From NCBI GenBank assembly GCA_965223215.1, contig CBDCVZ010000010.1:4340001-4404000 (forward strand): a DNA stretch of 64,000 nt, read 5' to 3'. The notes under the pieces were generated by a model. The model did no database searches. It had not been told where the DNA came from and saw only the letters and a program-made list of their open reading frames with translations. This document shows positions 8,864-17,033 of the stretch, one piece after another (within the stretch, counting starts at the first letter, position 1; each line of letters opens with the position of its first letter). Source of the DNA: JABDMH01 sp965223215. GTDB taxonomy: Bacteria > Bacteroidota > Bacteroidia > Chitinophagales > Saprospiraceae. The position numbers and the translations under genes are program-made.

Positions 8864-10030
8864 TTACATAGGTATCCTTTTAAGTACATCTTTTTGGATG
8901 ATTTCATCCAGACCTGCGATGGCGTCTTTCAGTAAAACACGATTCGATGGAAATGGAATTGGCAGAGCTTGCAAGAGGTCTCTAGTCTCATCACTCAGGG
9001 CACGCTCATCACCCCGGAAGGTAGCTCCGACGTGCTCAAATACTATGTTGGACTGTATGGGATATTGCTTCACTTTTCGCGTTCGGGTATTGCGTATCAC
9101 CACCAATCCACTCAGTGAAGCCGCCTTATGTTGGTGCACACTCACTACATCTGCTCGAATGACCTCATATTTGGGAACCTTGATATCATTACCAGCGGTG
9201 TCTTTCATCACATTCCCACGCTCATCAAGGACATAGTCAAACCCCACTTTGATCTCACGCTCATCGGTATAAAATCGTTCACTCATACGCTCTGGGCTAA
9301 AATCAATCTCCTCCAGCACCAGGGTTAATTCATGGTCTATGGCTTGATTGGGATTATTATCTAAATGGTATTTGATCCATTTTTTACTGGGAAAGCTTCT
9401 GTTCAACAAATCCCATTGCAGAGAAGGTGAGAGGTCCATTTGCATCTGGTTGGTCAGGGAGACATGGATGTGATTAATCCCCAGTTCTCTGGCCTCCTTA
9501 CGCAATGTGCCTGACCGCCGGTAATCGCGTGCGTACTTCCAAAGTTTTTCAATTTCGTGGTAAGCCTCCCTGGCAGCCTGCTTACTACCTCCTCTGGCCA
9601 ATTCCATTTTATACGTCACATCTTGATAAACAAGATCGAGGTACATTTGGATGGCTTCTTTTCGCAAAGGCCCCACCTCGGCAAAGCGAAAGTTGGCCCG
9701 GTAGCCATCCTTAGATTGAATGGGCAACAGCGGCTTCACTACCCGCTGTCTGCTGATGATGCGATCATAGATTTGGATAATTCTTGACCAATCGGCGGAT
9801 CGTGTCGATGTAGATAATCGCTTGGCCTGGTCAACATCCCTTTCTGTTGCCCTGGCAAATGCTTTCTCCAATGCCAATACGTGGTTTTGCTTCAACTTAG
9901 ATTTTCCGCCTAGTTTCTTCACCGATTTTCGCAGGGCCCCATCATAGTTCCCACGATCGATCATTTTGTTTACTGAGGCACAACTCGCCATAATCAGAGC
10001 GACAGCCAGTGTTGGGATTATCTTATTCAT
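8864..10030 (-). CDS. Lipoprotein of unknown function
   Basis: A 388-residue protein with a lipoprotein signal (lipobox MASC, about Cys17). The N-terminal half is helical and rich in Lys, Arg and Ala (RKSVKKLGGKSKLKQNH, ALEKAFARATERDVDQAK), reminiscent of TPR-like solenoids. The C-terminal half is more beta-like, with KVGFDYVLDERGNVMKDTAGNDI and SGLVVIRNTRTRKV. I do not recognise a catalytic motif. A cell-envelope position follows from the lipobox; nothing more can be said about function. It follows the FG-GAP cargo gene on the same strand with a 55-bp gap. Confidence 0.75.
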   Translation of the reverse strand: MNKIIPTLAVALIMASCASVNKMIDRGNYDGALRKSVKKLGGKSKLKQNHVLALEKAFARATERDVDQAKRLSTSTRSADWSRIIQIYDRIISRQRVVKPLLPIQSKDGYRANFRFAEVGPLRKEAIQMYLDLVYQDVTYKMELARGGSKQAAREAYHEIEKLWKYARDYRRSGTLRKEARELGINHIHVSLTNQMQMDLSPSLQWDLLNRSFPSKKWIKYHLDNNPNQAIDHELTLVLEEIDFSPERMSERFYTDEREIKVGFDYVLDERGNVMKDTAGNDIKVPKYEVIRADVVSVHQHKAASLSGLVVIRNTRTRKVKQYPIQSNIVFEHVGATFRGDERALSDETRDLLQALPIPFPSNRVLLKDAIAGLDEIIQKDVLKRIPM

Positions 10031-10085
10031 AATGGTGGCTTTCTCAAAAGCCGATGAATCTTGCCTAAATGTTCTTAAGAAATCG

Positions 10086-11816
10086 TTAATCCTGGACTAC
10101 CAAAATCTTATGGCTTTCAAGCCGGTGTTCGAGACTTTTAAATACGCAGAAGTATGACCCAGGAAGAAGCACTGCAATGTCTAAAGAAATTTGTACATCC
10201 GCTAAGACCTTGGTACTCACCTGAATGCAGCCGGTTAAATCATAAATATCAAGGTAGCCTGCCTTACTGGATCTAATCTGGAGCCATTTATGTGCTGGAT
10301 TGGGGTAGATTTCTAGGCTTTTCTTAAGATGGCTAGTTGATCTGGTGGTTTGTAAATCCTTCGCACCATCATGGGCATTACTCCCTTTGTAGGTGGGCCA
10401 CTGCATCGCGGGTTCATAGATCGGAACACCGAGTTCAAATACGTTCACAAAGGCAGTATCCGGGCTATCATCGAGATGCTCGGTGTAGGATAAGACAACC
10501 ATATCTAGCTGACCATCCCCATCGACATCACCAAACGTGGCGCCATTGAGAAAGGTCCATCCATAAACTTGGATCGGAAAATTTGGCAATTCACCCGTGC
10601 CATCGATTTCGTAGGCATGAATCAAACCAAAACCATCTTCGTCGATTAGGTTGCTGGAGAAAGCCATTTCTGCCACTTCATCTCCATCGAGATCAGCCAC
10701 TGTTATCAGACCTTCCAGGCCACCCGACTTACGAATGGGATAGCCCGACGCCAGCTTACCATCGGCCCGCCAACCATAAAGCATATCGTCTACTTCAGCT
10801 CCGATGGGTCGTCCTGCTAGAATCAATGGTGCACCCTCATAGTCAATAACGGTGGGCGGCTGAAAGGTCCACGCCAGATCTGGCACACCAATGGGCCAGC
10901 CCGGTAGGAAATCCCCTTCGCTAGTCATCACATAATATTGAGGTTGATCTCCATGTCCGCTGCCAATTATTTCAGGAGTTGGAGATTGATCCAAGTTGGT
11001 AATGACCGGTGATTGAAAGCTATACTTGGTCAGAAAATTACCATAAGGCCAGCCAGGTAATAGCTGTGCATCCCTATCAAGCACATAGATCTCTCTAGTA
11101 GTATTGATTACAATATCTTTCGAACCATCCAGGTCGATGTCGGCAATACTCGGTGTTACCGCAGGTACGTTTGGTAGTGGTACCGGCCATTGGTCATTAA
11201 ATGACTCACCACTGGCTCTGAGCACATGCAGACTTCCACGACCGTTATCAATGTCACCAAAAATGATTTCGAGAAGGCCGTCATCGTCTAGGTCAGCTAA
11301 GGATGAACTGGATACCAGCGTGCGGGCGCCAAAACTGCGCGGCCAGCCCTCCTCCAATTTCCCATCTGATGAAATTAAATAGCTCATCCCGGCACCCTGA
11401 CTATAACCGGTTAGCACGGAGATCTCCTCAATCCCATCACCATCAACATCTCCAATGCTCGGTGGAAAACGAACAATACCGGACGTTTGGACCCTCCAAG
11501 CAATCGAGTCTTTGCCAATTGCTAGCACTTGGTTGCCTATTCCAACAATAATTTCATCTCCCGGCTCTCCATCTAGATTTGCAAGGGTGACATTTCTAAA
11601 GTTCTTGAAGGACTTATCTGCCGGGTAAGCTTGTGGAAATCCCGGCATGCGCATGTTAGCGGATCGCTTCTGATCTTGATCGCTCTGAAAACTGAGGCAC
11701 GATTCCGTGAGCAGGATTCCATCGCTGCCAAGGTGAGCGCGCCGAGCTTGACCACTTAACCAAACCGGAAGGCAGTACAATGCCAAAAGAAAAAAGGTAT
11801 ATTTCTGACCGTACAT
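10086..11816 (-). CDS. FG-GAP/VCBS repeat protein with type IX secretion sorting tail
   Basis: A 576-residue exported protein. It has a signal peptide (about 1-20, ending LSGQA), then a run of FG-GAP/VCBS calcium-binding propeller repeats with DxDxDG loops (GDVDGDGIEE, ADLDDDGLLE, ADIDLDGSKD, ADLDGDEVAE, GDVDGDGQLD). It ends in a type A T9SS sorting domain (about 500-576: LEIYPNPAHKWLQI, then DLTG, then LLPGSYF and KILVV). It should be carried across the outer membrane by the T9SS and anchored or released at the surface. The ATG at 11816 is preferred over a TTG two codons earlier. The enzymatic role, if any, is not visible. It is divergent from the HupE-like gene. Confidence 0.9.
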   Translation of the reverse strand: MYGQKYTFFLLALYCLPVWLSGQARRAHLGSDGILLTESCLSFQSDQDQKRSANMRMPGFPQAYPADKSFKNFRNVTLANLDGEPGDEIIVGIGNQVLAIGKDSIAWRVQTSGIVRFPPSIGDVDGDGIEEISVLTGYSQGAGMSYLISSDGKLEEGWPRSFGARTLVSSSSLADLDDDGLLEIIFGDIDNGRGSLHVLRASGESFNDQWPVPLPNVPAVTPSIADIDLDGSKDIVINTTREIYVLDRDAQLLPGWPYGNFLTKYSFQSPVITNLDQSPTPEIIGSGHGDQPQYYVMTSEGDFLPGWPIGVPDLAWTFQPPTVIDYEGAPLILAGRPIGAEVDDMLYGWRADGKLASGYPIRKSGGLEGLITVADLDGDEVAEMAFSSNLIDEDGFGLIHAYEIDGTGELPNFPIQVYGWTFLNGATFGDVDGDGQLDMVVLSYTEHLDDSPDTAFVNVFELGVPIYEPAMQWPTYKGSNAHDGAKDLQTTRSTSHLKKSLEIYPNPAHKWLQIRSSKAGYLDIYDLTGCIQVSTKVLADVQISLDIAVLLPGSYFCVFKSLEHRLESHKILVVQD

Positions 11817-11819
11817 TTG
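11812..11819 (+). promoter_or_regulatory. Candidate -7 element upstream of the HupE-like gene
   Basis: TACATTTG is an exact TAnnTTTG match 43 bp upstream of the ATG at 11863. It overlaps the first codons of the divergent gene, and no clear -33 TTTG is present, so confidence is limited. Confidence 0.33.
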
Positions 11820-11862
11820 CAATTAAGGTACAACTTGCAGATTTAATTCGAATACATACCAA

Positions 11863-12441
11863 ATGGATCAGTTTAGAGTATACCTCCAATTAGGCTTTGA
11901 ACACATTTCGGATTTTGCCGGCTATGATCACATGCTTTTCGTGATTACGTTGTGTGCTTTTTACGCCTGGCAGTCGTGGAAGAAAATCCTTATTCTAGTA
12001 ACCGCTTTTACACTCGGACACTCGTTAACCTTGGCGTTGTCCGCCTTCAACATCCTTAATATCCCTCAACATTGGGTAGAAACCGCCATCCCCATCACGA
12101 TCTTTATCACGGCCATTCACAATGTGAGCAGCACCAGAGATCCCAATCTCTCAAAGGTCAACTTGAGTTATTGGATCGCCCTTTTTTTTGGGTTCATCCA
12201 TGGCATGGGATTTTCAAATTTCTTCAAAGCACTCACAGGAGGTGACAGTATTGTACTTGAACTATTTGCATTTAACGTCGGTTTAGAGATTGGGCAACTC
12301 ATCATAGTTGTTGCGTTTTTTGCGTTATATTATCTATTAGATAAACTATTTCAAATCGCACATCGAGATTGGAAGCTATTTATTTCCGGAGCTGGGGCAG
12401 GAGTTTCTCTAATTATGATCTTAGAAGCTTTGTTTTCGTAG
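11863..12441 (+). CDS. HupE/UreJ-like membrane protein
   Basis: A 192-residue polytopic membrane protein with about six transmembrane helices. Family motifs are visible: GFEHISDFAGYDHMLF at the N-terminus, TLGHSLTLAL (about residues 47-56), GFIHGMGFSNFF in the middle and FNVGLEIGQL near the end. HupE and UreJ proteins are linked to nickel or related metal uptake for hydrogenase and urease, but no such enzyme is in the window. In Bacteroidota this subfamily often stands with a secreted DUF6702 protein, as here. Its 3' end overlaps the next gene, suggesting coupled translation. The transported ion is not known. Confidence 0.85.
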   Translation: MDQFRVYLQLGFEHISDFAGYDHMLFVITLCAFYAWQSWKKILILVTAFTLGHSLTLALSAFNILNIPQHWVETAIPITIFITAIHNVSSTRDPNLSKVNLSYWIALFFGFIHGMGFSNFFKALTGGDSIVLELFAFNVGLEIGQLIIVVAFFALYYLLDKLFQIAHRDWKLFISGAGAGVSLIMILEALFS

Positions 12442-12938
12442 CCCTGTTCTCGTTTCTCCCACTTCATATCATCGAATTAGATGCTGCCGATCACCCTTTG
12501 AAAATGAGTGTCACTACACTTAGTTATGATCCGGAGCGGGGAGATTATCTATTAGATTTGCGGATGTTTCTAGATGATTTTTTAGTTGTTACGGTGGGGG
12601 GTTCAGAGTCTGACTATCAACCCAATTCGATCTTCAAGAAGCCATCCAAGAGCAGCATAAAGCAGTATTTATCAAAAAATCTGAAAATATCAGTCAACGG
12701 CAAGGCACTGGATTTAAAAGTCGACAAAATCAAATTTGAAGACCTAGTCATCTATGTTACCTTTGATGTGAATGAACTTCCTGAACCTGACATCATCTAT
12801 GGTATCGAGGCAACCGATACGATTTTTGTCGATGAGTTTGTAAATCAACGCAATGTACTACATATTGAGTTGCCCAATCGAAAAAGACGGTCACTGTTGT
12901 TCAATAGCCACTATCGCAATGCCTCCCTTAACCTATGA
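12369..12938 (+). CDS. DUF6702-like secreted protein, partner of the HupE-like gene
   Basis: A protein of up to 189 residues. After a hydrophobic stretch (RSFVFVALFSFLPLHIIELDAA, likely signal peptide) comes HPLKMSVTTLSYDPE, a central DLRMFLDDF motif, and YLSKNLKISVNGKALDLKV; this layout matches the DUF6702 family as I know it. No in-frame ATG exists upstream of the hydrophobic stretch. The coordinates use a TTG at 12369, which overlaps the HupE-like gene by 73 bp; a start nearer that gene's stop codon is equally possible. The role is unknown, and the pairing suggests work with the membrane protein. Confidence 0.7.
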   Translation: MEAIYFRSWGRSFSNYDLRSFVFVALFSFLPLHIIELDAADHPLKMSVTTLSYDPERGDYLLDLRMFLDDFLVVTVGGSESDYQPNSIFKKPSKSSIKQYLSKNLKISVNGKALDLKVDKIKFEDLVIYVTFDVNELPEPDIIYGIEATDTIFVDEFVNQRNVLHIELPNRKRRSLLFNSHYRNASLNL

Positions 12939-13079
12939 GGGAAGGCTCAAGGGGCAGCGTGGTTAAACTTTCCTTAATTAGGAGAAATTTCAGAAATATT
13001 ATTTTCCAGACCCAGTTTTAGCCATAAATACTCTGCCTTTGCCGCTAGCATTTACTCCATAATTCTCCATGCTCTGATT

Positions 13080-13577
13080 ATGCGTAGTAACAATCTCTTT
13101 GGTCTATTAATCATATTTTTAACCACCACTGGCTGTCAGGGCATAGACATCCTTGATGTAGCAAAAGACAGGTATCCAGGAGTCGATCGCGCCTTATGGT
13201 CTTATTTTGAAAATTTCGAATTAGAAGGAGCTCACAGAGGTCTCAACATAGATCTTGCCTCTAGTAATATTACCGCACACGTTCAAATAATCGCAGAAGA
13301 TAATGTGGCAGGTGTGTGCAGCTACGGCTATTCCAATCCAGGAGCCATTAGGATTGATCAGGCATTTTGGGATCGGAGCGGTAGCTTAGATCGTGAAATG
13401 ATCGTATTTCATGAATTGGGTCATTGCTTTTTAAAAAGAAAGCACAAAGAGGATGTATTCCCATCAGGATATTGCGTCAGCATCATGCGAAGCGGAACCT
13501 GTTGTTGTCGTGATGCTTATACCGCACAAAATCGCAGTTACTATTTAGATGAATTGTTTGGACAATCCCACCAATAG
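13080..13577 (+). CDS. Small lipoprotein, putative zinc metallopeptidase
   Basis: A 165-residue protein with a lipoprotein signal (lipobox TTGC, about Cys19). It contains a zinc-site motif in FHELGHCFLKRKH: HExxH followed seven positions later by a third His. Downstream is VSIMRSG, which resembles the Met-turn of metzincin-like peptidases. This matches a group of small secreted HELGH...SIM proteins annotated as putative metallopeptidases. Unusually, the protein is Cys-rich around this region (VCSYGY, HCFL, YCVSIM, TCCC), so extra metal binding or disulfides are possible. Activity is not proven. It converges on the CotH-like gene with a 17-bp gap. Confidence 0.72.
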   Translation: MRSNNLFGLLIIFLTTTGCQGIDILDVAKDRYPGVDRALWSYFENFELEGAHRGLNIDLASSNITAHVQIIAEDNVAGVCSYGYSNPGAIRIDQAFWDRSGSLDREMIVFHELGHCFLKRKHKEDVFPSGYCVSIMRSGTCCCRDAYTAQNRSYYLDELFGQSHQ

Positions 13578-13594
13578 ACATATCTGATTATTGA

Positions 13595-14632
13595 TCAATA
13601 ATCAATGCAGCGCATGAAGATCCGTTCTGCTTGTTTCTTGTTTCTAATTAAATCAAAAAATTCTTCGAGATAACGCAAACAAAACTTCGATTGTGATTTC
13701 CCCATTTCAGCCGTCCGAAAACGCTCCAATATCTTTGCTTCTAAACCGAGAAACAACTGTCGGATTTCCTCCACTTCTTCTTTCTCCTGGCAAGGGCCAA
13801 GGTAAAGTCGGTCGGTCACTGCATTAATATCAAGTTTGTCATTGGGTACGGCGTAATGTGTCTTTACTAATCCCGAATAGTCAAAATCATAGGGAACGGG
13901 TATTGCTTTTTTCTCAACAGAATTGGTGATAACGCGAAGGTTATGATGGTTCAAAATCTTCCAGTCTGTATTCCCAATCATGAACTGAAAAACTGAAAAG
14001 ATGAGATATGACCTATGATCGAGTGATTCTTTTTTGAAGAAAACATCATAAACCTTGCTCTTGTTCCGACTTGCCATTTGGTTTTCATGCTCGATGATAA
14101 ATCCGGTTAATTCAATGGGTTTGCGTTTGCCTTTGGTATCCTGGTACTGCAAGGCAACGGGATGGGTCCGAAAGGTACAAGGCAATAAATCGGAGGCCGT
14201 TTCGTAAATCAATTGCTCAGCAATGACATAATCTCCATCGCGTTTACTTAAGGTACAGGCACCCACCAACTTCAATGTTGGATAATGAGACAGTCCGCGG
14301 CGTTTTAGCCAAGATTTGTCAAACCGTAATTTGGTCGGTGGTAACACGCAAATATCCTTGCGAGCATTTCCGCGAGTTCTTATCTCACCCTCATGAATTA
14401 AAACGGTATCAGTATCATTGGTAACTATGATTCGGGCTTGCTGGTATTTATCCCTCTTCTTAAATAATTCCTTGATATTGGTTTCAATAATTATCTTCTG
14501 ACCCTGATGTTGTCTGATGAAATCGAAAATACTCAAAGAATCAGCAGCAACGGAGGCAACACAAGTCCCCAGAGCTAGGCAGAATATAACTAGCAATTTA
14601 CATTTCTTTATTTTCAATTTATTTAGGTTCAA
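13595..14632 (-). CDS. CotH-like kinase-fold secreted protein
   Basis: A 345-residue protein with an N-terminal signal sequence (KKCKLLVIFCLALGTCVASVAADS). The core resembles CotH-type atypical kinases of spore coats and secreted proteins: RTRGNARKDIC and PPTKLRFDKSW in the first half, then GNTDWKILNHHN and VPYDFDYSG, which line up with the CotH catalytic D-N and DFD segments. Bacteroidota have many uncharacterised homologues of this type. The only possible starts are TTG codons (14632, or five codons later); there is no ATG before the signal peptide. Substrate and activity are unknown. It lies 7 bp downstream of the site-2 protease gene, in the same direction. Confidence 0.68.
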   Translation of the reverse strand: MNLNKLKIKKCKLLVIFCLALGTCVASVAADSLSIFDFIRQHQGQKIIIETNIKELFKKRDKYQQARIIVTNDTDTVLIHEGEIRTRGNARKDICVLPPTKLRFDKSWLKRRGLSHYPTLKLVGACTLSKRDGDYVIAEQLIYETASDLLPCTFRTHPVALQYQDTKGKRKPIELTGFIIEHENQMASRNKSKVYDVFFKKESLDHRSYLIFSVFQFMIGNTDWKILNHHNLRVITNSVEKKAIPVPYDFDYSGLVKTHYAVPNDKLDINAVTDRLYLGPCQEKEEVEEIRQLFLGLEAKILERFRTAEMGKSQSKFCLRYLEEFFDLIRNKKQAERIFMRCIDY

Positions 14633-14639
14633 TTAAATA

Positions 14640-15752
14640 CTAATTTTTCAATCGATTCCAAAAGCCCAATTGCTCCTGCAAATATCTACTCACGGCAACT
14701 CGATCAACCACCCCGACCATATGATCCATCTCAAATACAGGTAGGATGTTAAATTTTTCCTTTTGAAACAGATTGACGAGTGACTTTAGTGAGAGGTGAG
14801 GGGTCACTGCTCTGAAATCGCGTGCCAGATATGCTCCAACTGGCGACTCATAGTCTCTCCGTGCCTTGGCATGCTGGATGGACTCTTCAGTAAGCACCCC
14901 AAGAATTTTATCTTGTCCATCTACTACCAGAAAATCATTCTCAATCCCTTGGCTGTGCAATTCTATCGCTCGATGAATCACCTCATCATCATTAAGTACC
15001 GTGTATTCAGTTCGATATAAATCTGCAACAGTTTTCTCGGACAAGAGTGAATCTAGATATACCGAACGATATTCGCCGGCCGCTGACATGAAGACAAACA
15101 ATCCAATAAAAACCAAAATCAAATCCCAGTCCCATAAACCATATAAGACAAAGCAAACCGCCAAAAACTGTCCGAGGCGAGCCGCGACTTTGGTAGCGGT
15201 CAGACGACCCCATTTCATGGACAAGAGCGCTCGAAAAATACGCCCTCCATCCATGGGAAAGGCAGGCACCAAATTAAAGATTATTAAGAGGACATTCACC
15301 CAAAAGAGGGCCGGCAAGAAATTTTTGGGATCGTTGAAGATGCGGCCTGGATCACCTTGCGGCATGATGCCTCGCACGGTCAGCGTCGTTAATAATATTG
15401 CCAGGAAAATAGCAATCAGCAGATTTACCGCGGGGCCTGCAATAGCAATAATTAATTCTTGTTTGGGTTTCTTCGGCATGCGAAATAATCGGGCAACGCC
15501 ACCGATTGGTGATATGATGATGTCCTTGGTCTCGATCCCATACCGTCGTGCGGTAAAGGCATGTCCGAGTTCATGTAGGACGACACAAACAAATAGTACA
15601 AAAGCAAAAAGACACAGCCGAAAGATGCCCTCTTGATCCATACCCGCCCGATATCCTACAAAAGCAATCCAAAAGAAGAAAAAGCCAAAGGTCCAATGCA
15701 CTAAAAGTGGAATACCAGCGACCTTTGTAATCTTAAAGGATTGACCTAGCAT
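14640..15752 (-). CDS. Site-2 protease family zinc metalloprotease with CBS domains
   Basis: An intramembrane protease of family M50 (370 residues). The zinc-site helix HELGH is at residues 60-64 and the third ligand is in NLVPAFPMDGGR (Asp168). Five to six hydrophobic segments cover residues 14-215. Two CBS modules (about 225-355) form a cytoplasmic C-terminal regulatory part that may sense adenylates. This is the CBS-S2P architecture, different from the RseP type with PDZ domains. The substrate is unknown, possibly a membrane-bound anti-sigma factor or other regulator. The ATG at 15752 is well placed. It follows the acyl-CoA dehydrogenase by only 9 bp. Confidence 0.92.
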   Translation of the reverse strand: MLGQSFKITKVAGIPLLVHWTFGFFFFWIAFVGYRAGMDQEGIFRLCLFAFVLFVCVVLHELGHAFTARRYGIETKDIIISPIGGVARLFRMPKKPKQELIIAIAGPAVNLLIAIFLAILLTTLTVRGIMPQGDPGRIFNDPKNFLPALFWVNVLLIIFNLVPAFPMDGGRIFRALLSMKWGRLTATKVAARLGQFLAVCFVLYGLWDWDLILVFIGLFVFMSAAGEYRSVYLDSLLSEKTVADLYRTEYTVLNDDEVIHRAIELHSQGIENDFLVVDGQDKILGVLTEESIQHAKARRDYESPVGAYLARDFRAVTPHLSLKSLVNLFQKEKFNILPVFEMDHMVGVVDRVAVSRYLQEQLGFWNRLKN

Positions 15753-15761
15753 TTTTACTCT

Positions 15762-16931
15762 TTATTCGGCGAATATTGGTGCATACAATTGCCCCTTGAG
15801 AATCTTTCTAGAGATGACCAATTTCTGAATTTCAGAAGTACCCTCGTAAATCTGAGTGATCTTGGCATCACGCATTAATCTCTCCACGTGATATTCTCTC
15901 ACGTACCCGTAACCACCGTGAATCTGAACTGCTTCAACAGTGTGCTTCATCGCAATATCTGCAGAAAATAGTTTGGCCATGGATGCCGCCAGATCATAGT
16001 CTAAGCCCTTATCCTTTAAATGCGCCGCCTGATAAACAAGCTGACGGGCGGCTTCAATGTCGGTGGCCATTTCGGCCAACTTAAAGGAGATTGCCTGATG
16101 CTTGATAATGGGTTTTCCAAAGGCATGTCGATTCTGAGCGTAGGTAAGCGCTAGATCACAAGCACCTGCCGCAATACCCAATGCCTGAGCAGCAATCCCA
16201 ATTCGTCCTCCCGCCAGGGTCATCATAGCAAACTTAAATCCAAAGCCGTCTTCACCAATCCGATTTTCCTTGGGCACCTTAACGTCAGAATAGCTGATAG
16301 AAGTCGTATCTGATGAGCGAATACCAAGTTTATCCTCCCTTGGACCGATGGTTACACCTGGCCAATCTGCCTCCACAATTAAGGTATTGATGCCTCGATG
16401 ACCCGCTTCACGGTTACTTTGCGCCATGACCAAATGAATCTGGCTGGTCGATCCGTTGGTAATCCAATTTTTCGTACCGTTGAGAAGATAGTGATCTCCC
16501 ATATCGATTGCGGTGGTGCTTTGACTGGTCGCATCACTACCAGCTTCGGGTTCTGAGAGACAAAAGGAACCCAGCCATTCACCACTGGCAAGCTTAGTGA
16601 GGTATTTCTCCTTTTGCTGGGTGGTCCCAAATTGGTTTAGCCCCCAGCAAACCAGTGATGAATTAACCGACATCACTACCGCTGCTGCTGCGTCTATTTT
16701 TGCAATCTCTTCCAGTGCCAAGATATATGACAGGGTATCAAGACCACTGCCTCCATATTCGATGGGCACCATCATACCCAAGAAGCCCAATTCGGCCATC
16801 TCAGCGATCTGATCTGCGGGAAAGTGTTTCTCTCGATCGCGCTCCAGGATGCCGGGTTTAAGTTTTGTTTCTGCAAAATCCCGTGCTGCATCTTGAACCG
16901 CCAATTGGTCTTCGCTTAACTCAAAATTCAT
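15762..16931 (-). CDS. Acyl-CoA dehydrogenase (short/branched-chain type)
   Basis: FAD enzyme that introduces a double bond between C2 and C3 of an acyl-CoA, in beta-oxidation or branched-chain amino-acid breakdown. The length of 389 residues is standard. Signature segments are LSEPEAGSDA (126-135), NGTKNWITNG (151-160) and the C-terminal IYEGTSEIQ, whose Glu363 is in the position of the catalytic base of the short-chain class. RDREKHFP and the QIHGGYGY motif also fit. Chain-length preference cannot be read from the sequence; butyryl- or 2-methylacyl-CoA is most likely. It is the first gene of a tightly spaced group with the S2P and CotH-like genes. Confidence 0.95.
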   Translation of the reverse strand: MNFELSEDQLAVQDAARDFAETKLKPGILERDREKHFPADQIAEMAELGFLGMMVPIEYGGSGLDTLSYILALEEIAKIDAAAAVVMSVNSSLVCWGLNQFGTTQQKEKYLTKLASGEWLGSFCLSEPEAGSDATSQSTTAIDMGDHYLLNGTKNWITNGSTSQIHLVMAQSNREAGHRGINTLIVEADWPGVTIGPREDKLGIRSSDTTSISYSDVKVPKENRIGEDGFGFKFAMMTLAGGRIGIAAQALGIAAGACDLALTYAQNRHAFGKPIIKHQAISFKLAEMATDIEAARQLVYQAAHLKDKGLDYDLAASMAKLFSADIAMKHTVEAVQIHGGYGYVREYHVERLMRDAKITQIYEGTSEIQKLVISRKILKGQLYAPIFAE

Positions 16932-17033
16932 TTGCCAAGTAATTTAGCTAATCCATCCTTTTATTAAAAGTAGCTATAGCGGAAGAAGGGTGCCATGCCA
17001 AATCTAGACGCCAATCGAAAAGGGCTTGCTGGT

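Noticed and set aside
12921..12946. Hairpin around the stop codon of the DUF6702 gene as a terminator
   Set aside because: The stem has a bulge and no T-run follows; too weak to call.
15001..15636. Long plus-strand open frame inside the site-2 protease gene
   Set aside because: It is antisense to a clearly conserved gene with intact active-site motifs, and its translation is basic low-complexity sequence with no domain.
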